Shown here: in pieces, positions 30,133 through 36,913 of the stretch
How the letters are laid out: each line of letters starts with the position of its first letter
Position numbering within the stretch: position 1 is the stretch's first letter
Source of the DNA: a virus
Virus record (IMG/VR): IMGVR_UViG_3300024518_003403
Coordinates: 1-49,407 of that record
Direction: 5' to 3' (one strand)
DNA: 49,407 bases
Made by a program: the position numbers and the translations under genes
The notes under the pieces: generated by a model
Database searches by the model: none
Seen by the model: the letters and a program-made list of their open reading frames with translations, nothing else
What the model was told of the DNA's origin: nothing

Positions 30133-30375
30133 ATGTACCTAGTCATCGAGAACACACCCGGTTACATGCCAGACAGCGAGCCTGCCGAGTTTGCCGAGTA
30201 CACAGATGCCGTGAGCTATGCCAATGAACTCGCGGATGACCTGGAAGAGGAGGGCTACACGACTGACAGGTCATGGGCATCGCGGGATAACGGCTATGCC
30301 ATCAACGCAACGACCACTGAGAAGATCCACGATCTAGGGCGCACGATCGAAGTAGTGAGAGGAGAGAACTTCTAG
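30133..30375 (+). CDS. Small acidic protein, first rightward early gene
   Basis: 80 aa from the ATG at 30133, with AAAGGG upstream. Acidic (EPAEFAEYTDAV, DDLEEEGY) with a closing RTIEVVRGENF. No family is recognised. Being the first gene behind a promoter at the control region, it is a candidate early host-takeover or inhibitor protein. That is speculation from position and acidity alone. Confidence 0.6.
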   Translation: MYLVIENTPGYMPDSEPAEFAEYTDAVSYANELADDLEEEGYTTDRSWASRDNGYAINATTTEKIHDLGRTIEVVRGENF

Positions 30376-30533
30376 CCGGGGAGCTAGCCCACAACCAAAT
30401 AACTCAGCGCGACGACGCCGCGACCCTCCGCGAGCGTGATCCGCTGATGTCCTAACCCGCCCATCCCAAGTTGGGGGGGGCCACATGTCCCTAGGCCGGA
30501 GGGGACCCAACCGAAATACTGGTAAATCCCCTC
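30376..30533 (+). other. Intergenic stretch with weak hairpins
   Basis: No gene is seen. It contains a run of eight or nine G, a CCC-AAGTT-GGG fold and a GTCCC/GGGAC stem. Either could end the upstream transcript. The G-run is prone to sequencing error. Confidence 0.35.
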
Positions 30534-30561
30534 TTGACTCTTCTCTCTACCATGCTACCAT
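30534..30561 (+). promoter_or_regulatory. Promoter for a leaderless transcript
   Basis: TTGACT (30534-30539) and TACCAT (30556-30561) with a 16-nt spacer. Only six bases separate the -10 from the ATG at 30568, so transcription would begin at or next to the A of the start codon. No ribosome site is present. This fits leaderless mRNA, common in actinobacteria. Confidence 0.6.
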
Positions 30562-30567
30562 CTAACC

Positions 30568-30771
30568 ATGACACCACGCCACACATCCACCTACCGCATC
30601 GCTGACTCAACCTACACGGCAGTATCTCTCGCGGCCACCGCCCTAGATCTGTCTGTCAACGATGTGGTCAATGACGCGCTGGAGCTATGGCTGCAGAAGC
30701 CGGAAGTGGGGAAGGCGCTTCGTACACAGATGGAACGACATAGGAAAGTGATGAGACAATATGGCAAGTAA
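30568..30771 (+). CDS. Ribbon-helix-helix-type small protein (leaderless)
   Basis: 67 aa. A strand-like STYRIADSTYTAVSL is followed by two helices (SVNDVVNDALELWL), fitting a ribbon-helix-helix DNA-binding protein or antitoxin-like regulator. No ribosome site; its promoter sits directly in front of the ATG. It overlaps the start of the vWA gene by 11 nt. No toxin-like partner is evident, so a regulator is more likely than an antitoxin. Confidence 0.6.
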   Translation: MTPRHTSTYRIADSTYTAVSLAATALDLSVNDVVNDALELWLQKPEVGKALRTQMERHRKVMRQYGK

Positions 30772-31393
30772 CCGCCCAACGCTGATAACCACCATCCTGG
30801 ATCGGTCAGGTTCAATGACCAATATCCGCGCCGACATGATTGGTGGGTTCAACGAATTCATCAAGGCGCAGCGGAAGACACCCGGCAAAACCCGCTGGAC
30901 CATGTACCAGTTCGACGGCCAAGACCCGCATGAGTTGGTGTATTCAGGCAAGAAGGGCAGGAACGTTCCCAAGCTGGGTTCGACCGATGCCCCGTTCGAC
31001 CCCCGCGGGAGGACCCCCCTCCACGATGCGATCGGTTATGTCCTCCCGCGCGTCAAGCCGAAGAAGGGTCAGCTCTCAGTTGTGGTGATCATCACTGATG
31101 GGTATGAGAACGCGAGCAAGGAGTTCACCAACAAGGACATCAAGAAGCTGATCAAGAAGCGGGAGGACAAAGGCTGGCAGTTCGTGTTCCTTGGTGCTGA
31201 CCAAGACGCCTATGCAACGGCAGTGGACTTGGGCATCATGGCTGGGTCCACCTACACGTTCGCATCAACTGGTGCATCGACCAGGGCAGTGGCTGATTCA
31301 ATGACAACTGCCGTTTCGTCCTACCGCGAAACCGGTGCCCAGCAGGTTTCTCACACGGTTGTAGATGAGTCCGGGGATGTGTCCCCCAGCTGA
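30761..31393 (+). CDS. von Willebrand factor A domain protein
   Basis: 210 aa. DRSGSM (residues 14-19) is the DxSxS part of a metal-ion-dependent adhesion site. A Thr in GRTPLHD (~85) and an Asp in IITDGYEN complete the usual set. There is no signal peptide or membrane anchor, so it acts in the cytoplasm or in the particle. vWA proteins bind partner proteins through the metal and often accompany AAA ATPases, but none of that kind adjoins it. It starts within the end of the RHH gene. Confidence 0.8.
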   Translation: MASNRPTLITTILDRSGSMTNIRADMIGGFNEFIKAQRKTPGKTRWTMYQFDGQDPHELVYSGKKGRNVPKLGSTDAPFDPRGRTPLHDAIGYVLPRVKPKKGQLSVVVIITDGYENASKEFTNKDIKKLIKKREDKGWQFVFLGADQDAYATAVDLGIMAGSTYTFASTGASTRAVADSMTTAVSSYRETGAQQVSHTVVDESGDVSPS

Positions 31394-31408
31394 TTGAATG
31401 GACAACTG

Positions 31409-31693
31409 ATGAACCACGCTGACACGCTTGTCGCTAAATGGGCCGCTGACCGATACGGCAAATCGTACAACTACACGTTTGATGACGTGGAGACGATTCG
31501 ATTCGAGCCATGGGTCGGTTGCTACTCCGAATACACGCACGATTATGGGATCAATCCACAGATCGTGTTGAAGGATGGCCGGGTTGTCGAAACGGTTGAT
31601 TGGCACATGCCTGAAACTCTGCGAGAGATGGACAAGTACAAGGCAGCAGAAGACAAGCTGACCGAGATGCATGATGAGCAGTGCCCGGCTTAG
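31409..31693 (+). CDS. Hypothetical protein
   Basis: 94 aa from the ATG at 31409 (a TTG at 31394 is an alternative; neither has a clear ribosome site). Aromatic-rich middle (YNYTFDDVETIRFEPWVG) and a helical acidic end. No family is recognised. The 3' end overlaps the converging sulfotransferase gene by four bases. Confidence 0.5.
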   Translation: MNHADTLVAKWAADRYGKSYNYTFDDVETIRFEPWVGCYSEYTHDYGINPQIVLKDGRVVETVDWHMPETLREMDKYKAAEDKLTEMHDEQCPA

Positions 31694-32400
31694 TAGCCCA
31701 GTTGCTCCATCAATGCACCCAGCCGGTCATGCAGCGGTTCAGGGATATCCGCCCAACTGATATCCCGCGTCCCCTGATGGTGCGCGTGAACCCGCTTCCC
31801 AGTTCCCTTGATAGCCAACTGACAGTCTTCCAATGACGCGGGCCGACCAATCGACTCAGTAACCGACTGCAGCAACTCCGGTGTCAGGTCCTCCACCCGC
31901 CACCACATGTCGGCAAACCTCAGCGCCCGCTCATACACCGCCAGATACCACAGCACCGAGTTGTACACGGCATCCTTGCGCAGTTTCAATATCGGCAGCG
32001 CATCACACTTCAGCCGCCAGAACACCGAGTCTTCCAGATCCCCCCGCATGAACCCACCATGGTCATAACTCGCCAGACTCCCTACCACCCTGAATGGGTG
32101 TCGGGCCTGTACGAAGATCTTCCCGTGGTAGTGGTCCAGGACTGGTACACACATCCAGGAGCTGTCCCCGTGGATGCCGACCACCCGCCGATGGATGAAG
32201 GGGGTGAACCACTCCTCATGCCCGCACCTGATCCCCACCTTCTGTAAGACATGGCTGATGTAAGTCGAGCCACTACGACCGCTCCCAGCAACCACAAACC
32301 CAGGACCTTCAGAAGCGACCTGAGCGGTGATTGGCGCGAGCGTGAGATCCGTATATCCATCTCTCCCCTTCCCATAACCCAGCCGCGTGTCAGACCCCAT
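31690..32400 (-). CDS. PAPS-dependent sulfotransferase
   Basis: 236 aa from the ATG at 32400; a TTG at 32430 could add ten residues. GFVVAGSGRSGSTY (residues ~34-47) is the 5'-phosphosulfate loop, and RHPFRVVGSL (~100-109) supplies the Arg and Ser that bind the 3'-phosphate of PAPS. It would move sulfate from PAPS to a hydroxyl or amine on a glycan, lipid or tyrosine. It lies in a leftward pair with a BppU-like structural gene, between the early and structural arms. Target unknown; the phage's own fibre or host surface sugars are options. Confidence 0.75.
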   Translation of the reverse strand: MGSDTRLGYGKGRDGYTDLTLAPITAQVASEGPGFVVAGSGRSGSTYISHVLQKVGIRCGHEEWFTPFIHRRVVGIHGDSSWMCVPVLDHYHGKIFVQARHPFRVVGSLASYDHGGFMRGDLEDSVFWRLKCDALPILKLRKDAVYNSVLWYLAVYERALRFADMWWRVEDLTPELLQSVTESIGRPASLEDCQLAIKGTGKRVHAHHQGTRDISWADIPEPLHDRLGALMEQLGY

Positions 32401-32761
32401 CAATCCCCACGTAATCCAAATCCCCGTCAACCTCTACCCAGTTGAACCCAGGGTTCGGGTAGCTTTGAATGACCCCGCTACCAAACGTGACCTGAAACTC
32501 AGCCAGATACCTACCTGGTGTATCAGTGTCCCCAGCCGCCCACTGATACTCCACCACTCCGTTCGCCGCATCCACCAACGTCGCCGCTGAATTCACCTTC
32601 AGCGTGTCCTGCACCCCTGACGCCCGCCCCTGCACAAACCGCATCTTGAACAGGATCGTTGACCCCGACACATCCACTGCCGTCCCATCCCCGTCTCTCA
32701 AAGTTACCTGAAACGCTGGGCCTGTATCCCCAACCTTCATTTTCTGGGTTTGATTAGCCAT
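32390..32761 (-). CDS. BppU-N-like virion/baseplate beta-sandwich protein
   Basis: 123 aa from the ATG at 32761. The pattern of VGDTGPAFQVTLRDGDGTAV, a central GVVEYQWAAGDTDTPGRY and a closing aromatic strand matches the N-terminal domain of receptor-binding-complex proteins such as BppU. Those domains attach fibres or form the particle's outer parts. Its location on the leftward strand, next to a sulfotransferase and opposite the structural arm, is unusual. No ribosome site is obvious. Confidence 0.6.
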   Translation of the reverse strand: MANQTQKMKVGDTGPAFQVTLRDGDGTAVDVSGSTILFKMRFVQGRASGVQDTLKVNSAATLVDAANGVVEYQWAAGDTDTPGRYLAEFQVTFGSGVIQSYPNPGFNWVEVDGDLDYVGIDGV

Positions 32762-32794
32762 CCCCAAACTCTATCAGCTACTACCCTTCTTCAC

Positions 32795-33127
32795 ATGGAT
32801 GATCCAGCGCGCCGGTTCTTCACGCTCTACCTCCCCTCCAACTACAAGCACCGGAAGAACATCACCCAGATGGGAATAGCCGACACCGGGGAAATCTCCG
32901 ACAAAGGGGCCACCACCCAGGAAGACCATTGGGACGGTCGCCGCGCAGCCATCCAGCAACCGACGACCATACACTGGACCTTCGACCTCTCTTCCGGTAG
33001 ATTCAGACCGAAGACAAGGCAGGAGATGATCGACCAGGGTCTATTGGTCCCAGGCCAAGGACCCACCGGCATCGAACGCAAGAAGACAGGAATCCACATT
33101 GCATCCGAATATGGTCGAATTCCATAA
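32795..33127 (+). CDS. Hypothetical protein at the start of the structural arm
   Basis: 110 aa from the ATG at 32795, without a visible ribosome site; only 33 bases separate it from the divergent BppU-like gene. A weak TTGATT/TATCAG pair lies in front. Basic and Gly/Gln-containing sequence with FDLSSGRFRPKTRQEMIDQG. No family is recognised. Confidence 0.5.
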   Translation: MDDPARRFFTLYLPSNYKHRKNITQMGIADTGEISDKGATTQEDHWDGRRAAIQQPTTIHWTFDLSSGRFRPKTRQEMIDQGLLVPGQGPTGIERKKTGIHIASEYGRIP

Positions 33128-33302
33128 GGTCATGCTGGCCCTGCATGAGATCGAGAAAGATTTCATCCAGGCCAAAGCTGACGGAACAGTCACCGACGCG
33201 ATGAGGATGGAAGTTCGCCTAGCTCGCAAAACAGCCAGGGAACTCCGCGACACCGTTGGCGTTTTCCCACCTGCCGCCGAATACAAGATCCACAAGACAT
33301 AG
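33111..33302 (+). CDS. Small helical hypothetical protein
   Basis: 63 aa from the ATG at 33111, overlapping the upstream gene by 17 nt. Helical with charged repeats (LHEIEKDFIQAKADG, RLARKTARELRD). No family is recognised. Confidence 0.5.
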   Translation: MVEFHKVMLALHEIEKDFIQAKADGTVTDAMRMEVRLARKTARELRDTVGVFPPAAEYKIHKT

Positions 33303-33313
33303 GAGGCCAAATC

Positions 33314-33763
33314 ATGGCAGTCACTGCAGCGGGGCTGTACGGCCTCACTCTCGAAAAGATGATGATCGACACGCTCGGTCAGTCCATCGAAGCGGAAACC
33401 CACAAGGAACTGATGGTCCACGATGCCGAGGTTCCCAACTTCGACACCCATGACTTCCGCGCCGACATTCTCGCTGAAATCACCGGCACCAACTATTCAG
33501 CAGGTGGGGTAACTGTCACCGGCACTGAGGTAACTCTCGCCACCGGCACCCTCACCTTCGATATGGCCAATACCGTGTTCTCCAACATCACGATCAACTC
33601 AGCCAACGCCATGGCTGGGGTGTTCTACACCAACGTTGGGACCGGAGCCACCGACCAGCTTGTCTGCTTGCAGGATTTCGTGACCGCCGCAGACGCCACG
33701 GCCGCTGACTTCACCATCCAACATTCAGGAACCGGAGTCTTCACGCTCGACTACACCCCGTGA
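33314..33763 (+). CDS. Exposed virion beta-sandwich protein
   Basis: 149 aa, AGGAGG before the ATG. The N-terminal helix region is followed by NYSAGGVTVTGTEVTLATG and a FTLDYTP end, a pattern found in small phage structural proteins with an Ig-like or jelly-roll fold. Likely a decoration or fibre-base protein. Two hairpins follow the stop. Confidence 0.55.
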   Translation: MAVTAAGLYGLTLEKMMIDTLGQSIEAETHKELMVHDAEVPNFDTHDFRADILAEITGTNYSAGGVTVTGTEVTLATGTLTFDMANTVFSNITINSANAMAGVFYTNVGTGATDQLVCLQDFVTAADATAADFTIQHSGTGVFTLDYTP

Positions 33764-33781
33764 TATAGTCACCACACCATC

Positions 33782-33850
33782 GGTCAGTTGATCCTCTCTC
33801 TGACCACTCACGCATCAGAGTGAAGGTCCCTCGTCAACCGGGGGACCTTC
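33782..33850 (+). terminator. Two consecutive hairpins before the fibre gene
   Basis: GGTCAG/CTGACC (33782-33787 with 33800-33805) and a perfect 9-bp GAAGGTCCC/GGGACCTTC stem (33822-33830 with 33842-33850). Neither has a T-run. They may end the upstream transcript before the large fibre gene begins. Confidence 0.55.
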
Positions 33851-33853
33851 GCT

Positions 33854-33859
33854 TATGCT
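33854..33859 (+). promoter_or_regulatory. -10 element for a possibly leaderless fibre gene
   Basis: TATGCT lies seven bases before the ATG at 33867, and no ribosome site is present. A transcript beginning at the start codon is therefore possible, as at 30568. No good -35 is seen; the upstream hairpin occupies that place. Confidence 0.4.
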
Positions 33860-33866
33860 GTGACCT

Positions 33867-36800
33867 ATGGCCTTCCGGTCCGCCAACGAAGCCTCTGCGA
33901 ACACCACGTCGGTTACCGTTACCGCACCGGCTGGGATAGCTGACGACGACATCCTCATCATGTCGGTGGACCGGGGTGCCCTCACCTCGGCAATCACTTG
34001 GCCAACTGACTTCGTTGAGATCACAGGTGGAGCCGTTGATTATGCCGGTGGCTCCCTGCGCGCTGCTTGGAAGCGGGCTTCTTCCGAGTCGGGCAACTAC
34101 CAGGCATCGTGGACAGGATCGGGTCGTGTCACGGCAGGTATCACTGCCCATTCTGGAGCCGCCACATCCGGCACCCCAGTCCTCGCCACCAACACATCCG
34201 GTGGTGCCTCCTCCACTCCAGACCCGCCGAACCTGACTGGTCTCACTTCCAGCGTCACCTACGACTTCGTAGCTGTTGCTGGTCAGGAAGGTAAGGGCGA
34301 CAACCGCTTCACGGGAGTCCCCACCAACTACACCGAACGGGTAGACATCGGCACATCCGGCTCCGGTTCTGGTGTTGGCCACTCCTCAGTTTGTATGGCG
34401 ACCGAAGATGCCCAAACTGGTCAGACCGCTGAGAACCCCGGTACCTTCACCTCAACCGTTTCTGATTCCTGGGCAGCGCTTACCATTTCTATCGCTGCCC
34501 CAGCAGTGGTCACTGTTACCCCCCAGGGCGACACCCCCATCGGAACTTCCATTACGGTCCCCCAGCCGTTCATCCCTCGTCTACCCGCGACCATCTCCCC
34601 ACCGGTAGCCACTCTCCCAACCCCCACCATCTCGGTCACTGCTGAGACCATCGTCACTCCCGCGGTCATCCCACTGCCAGTCGTAACGATCCCCACCCCA
34701 ATCGTTTCTATCCCGGCGACCATTATCCCGGCAACCATTTCCCCGCCAATTGCCACGGTCCCTACTCCAACTGTTCACGTCGCGCCCACAGTCACCCCCG
34801 CTGTGATCTCCCCTCCAGCTGCCACAGTCCCTACCCCAACTTTCACCAACAAACCCACAATCATTCCGGCAACAATCTCCCCACCGGTCGCCACGGTCCC
34901 CACACCCACAATCAACGTAGACAGCTCTGTCACCGTCACCCCGGCAGTCATAGCTCTCCCAGTTGTCACCATCCCCACACCCAACGCTGGCGAGACCGTC
35001 GTAGTCACCCCAGCAGTCATCACCCTCGGCTCCAAAGACGGGTTCGTTGCCCTTGACGGAACCGGCGACTATCTCAACTCATCTGCTGGTCCCAGCTCTG
35101 GCACCGGTGACTTCGAAGCTGTCATCTACATTGACAACCCTGATTGGACCCCAATCGCCAACATGACGTTGATGGCTCGGTACGGCTCCACCAACGCCAA
35201 CCGTTCCTTCCGCTGGCGCATCCTCTCTGGCAACAACTTCCAGGTCACGTTCAACGATGGCGGCATCATCCGCAACATCGGCACTGGAGTTACCGGCTAC
35301 ACCGATGGGGTGGGTCGCTGGCTGCGTCTCCGCTTCGATGCCGACGACGGTGCTTCCTCCGATGACTGGTTCATCGACTCTTCCACAGAATCCCCTTCCC
35401 TAGACCCCGCCGACATCACCTGGAACAACGATTTCAACCCGACTCCCTTCGGTGCTGTCGTAACCCTCAATGACCCGGCATCTGAGCCATACGAAATCGG
35501 TGCCAACGAAGGTGCTGAACTCATCACCGGCGACATTTACTACGCCGAGTTCTGGCGTGATGGATGGCGGGGAACAGGCACCAGGGTCTACGCCGCCGAC
35601 TTCCGTTCTGGTCCACCAACCTTCCCCCGCACAGACTCAGTTGCCTCGTTCGTGTGGCAGGAAAACGGCGACCCGGCAATCACCCTGCCAACCTCCGGCA
35701 CCACTCTCTACACACCAACCATCACGGCGGTCGGCGTTGTTGTAGTCACCCCCGCGGTCATCACCACAACCGCTGCTGTCCCTACCCCGTTTATCCCCCG
35801 CCTCCCCCAAACCATCCTCACCACCACAACCATCCCAACACCCACCATCGACATCGGTGCAGTGGTGGTCCTGCCCGCAGTCATCGCGCCCCCAGTTGCA
35901 ACTCTCCCTACCCCAACTATCACCGTTGCCCCCACGATCCTTCCGGCAACTATCAGCCCGCCAACTGCAACTGTTCCTACCCCGACTCTGACTATCGCGC
36001 CCACAGCTACCCCTGCAACCATCGCACCTCCAACTGTCACGGTCCCAACTCCAACTATCTCCACAGCCCCCACCGTCCTCCCCGCGACCATTGCACCGCC
36101 AGTTGCAACCGTCCCCACACCTACCTTCATCAACAAGCCGACCATCACCCCGGCCACAATCGCGCCCCCGGTAGCAACAGTTCCGACCCCAACCCTGTCG
36201 ATAGCCCCAACCGTCCTGCCCGTAACAATCGAAGTGATAGCCGCCGTTCCCACCCCTGGCCTTCAAGTCGGTGCAGGTGCCACTGTTGTCCCAGCCACCA
36301 TCACCGCTACCACTCTCATCCCACGCCCCCATATCCATCCCAACCCGCCAGTCATCACTACCACTGTCACCGTCCCGACCCCAACCCCGTCCATCCCGGC
36401 CACCACAACTCCAGCGGTCATCGCACCACCAGTCGCGGCCGTCCCAACTCCCACCATCACTATTGCACCGACCATCCTTCCAGTCACCGTCGCTGCAATC
36501 GCCGCCGTCCCGACCCCAACCCTCACCCAAGCTCCAACCGTCCTCCCCGCTACCATCAGTCCCCCAGTGGCAACGGTCCCCACCCCGACGCTGGTCATCA
36601 ACCTCAACACGTTCGTCAACCCGGCAGTCATCGTCACTACAACTACCGCGCCGACTCCAACCCTCACAGTCAAGCCGACTCTGACCCCGGCAACTATCGC
36701 TACCACCACCACTATCCCCACCCCCACCGCGGGTGTCTTCGGCCTTGCCCCAACCACCCCTCCTTTCACCGCCATCATCACTCACGCCAACCGCACCTCA

Positions 36801-36911
36801 TACACCACCACCACTCACGCCAACACCAAATCCAAAGCTGACATCACCACCGCCAATGCCTCATCCACCGCCCCAATCACCACAGCCAACTATTCCTCTA
36901 CTACCGTCTGA
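33867..36911 (+). CDS. Long Pro/Thr/Val-repeat fibre with LamG-like domain
   Basis: 1,014 aa. Residues ~1-210 are a beta-sandwich-like head. Residues ~215-390 hold about six copies of an ~18-20-aa repeat ending VPTPT. Residues ~390-600 are a laminin-G/concanavalin-like domain (FVALDGTGDYLNSS, then IYYAEFWRDG), a typical glycan binder. Residues ~610-960 hold about fifteen more repeats (core PATIAPPVATVPTPT). The tail is Thr/Ser/Asn-rich. Regular Pro and branched residues suggest a stiff, extended stalk. It probably projects from the particle and binds surface sugars. Next to the terminase, far from the tail module. Confidence 0.75.
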   Translation: MAFRSANEASANTTSVTVTAPAGIADDDILIMSVDRGALTSAITWPTDFVEITGGAVDYAGGSLRAAWKRASSESGNYQASWTGSGRVTAGITAHSGAATSGTPVLATNTSGGASSTPDPPNLTGLTSSVTYDFVAVAGQEGKGDNRFTGVPTNYTERVDIGTSGSGSGVGHSSVCMATEDAQTGQTAENPGTFTSTVSDSWAALTISIAAPAVVTVTPQGDTPIGTSITVPQPFIPRLPATISPPVATLPTPTISVTAETIVTPAVIPLPVVTIPTPIVSIPATIIPATISPPIATVPTPTVHVAPTVTPAVISPPAATVPTPTFTNKPTIIPATISPPVATVPTPTINVDSSVTVTPAVIALPVVTIPTPNAGETVVVTPAVITLGSKDGFVALDGTGDYLNSSAGPSSGTGDFEAVIYIDNPDWTPIANMTLMARYGSTNANRSFRWRILSGNNFQVTFNDGGIIRNIGTGVTGYTDGVGRWLRLRFDADDGASSDDWFIDSSTESPSLDPADITWNNDFNPTPFGAVVTLNDPASEPYEIGANEGAELITGDIYYAEFWRDGWRGTGTRVYAADFRSGPPTFPRTDSVASFVWQENGDPAITLPTSGTTLYTPTITAVGVVVVTPAVITTTAAVPTPFIPRLPQTILTTTTIPTPTIDIGAVVVLPAVIAPPVATLPTPTITVAPTILPATISPPTATVPTPTLTIAPTATPATIAPPTVTVPTPTISTAPTVLPATIAPPVATVPTPTFINKPTITPATIAPPVATVPTPTLSIAPTVLPVTIEVIAAVPTPGLQVGAGATVVPATITATTLIPRPHIHPNPPVITTTVTVPTPTPSIPATTTPAVIAPPVAAVPTPTITIAPTILPVTVAAIAAVPTPTLTQAPTVLPATISPPVATVPTPTLVINLNTFVNPAVIVTTTTAPTPTLTVKPTLTPATIATTTTIPTPTAGVFGLAPTTPPFTAIITHANRTSYTTTTHANTKSKADITTANASSTAPITTANYSSTTV
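34590..35025 (+). repeat. First tandem repeat block of the fibre gene
   Basis: About six degenerate 54-60-bp units, each with a CCnACCCC-type string encoding PTP followed by Thr/Ile/Val codons. Protein repeats are better conserved than DNA, which argues for age and selection instead of recent expansion. Confidence 0.7.
35730..36735 (+). repeat. Second tandem repeat block of the fibre gene
   Basis: About fifteen degenerate units of ~60 bp, interrupted near 36250-36340 by two divergent units (PTPGLQVGAGA and IPRPHIH). The region generates long open frames on other strands and frames because codon content is repetitive; those are not genes. Confidence 0.7.
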
Positions 36912-36913
36912 TC

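Noticed and set aside
30568-31393. Toxin-antitoxin pair (RHH plus downstream gene)
   Set aside because: The downstream protein is a vWA domain with an intact metal site and 210 aa, not a toxin fold.
34590-36735. CRISPR array
   Set aside because: The repeats are in-frame coding units without unique spacers of constant length; no cas genes apart from a lone Cas4-like phage nuclease.
35564-36841. Long open frames on other frames and strands across the fibre repeats (up to 425 aa, and 382 aa on the minus strand)
   Set aside because: They arise from repetitive Pro/Thr codons; their products are His/Pro/Ser or Gly/Asp/Cys strings with no start signals, while the main frame gives a coherent protein.
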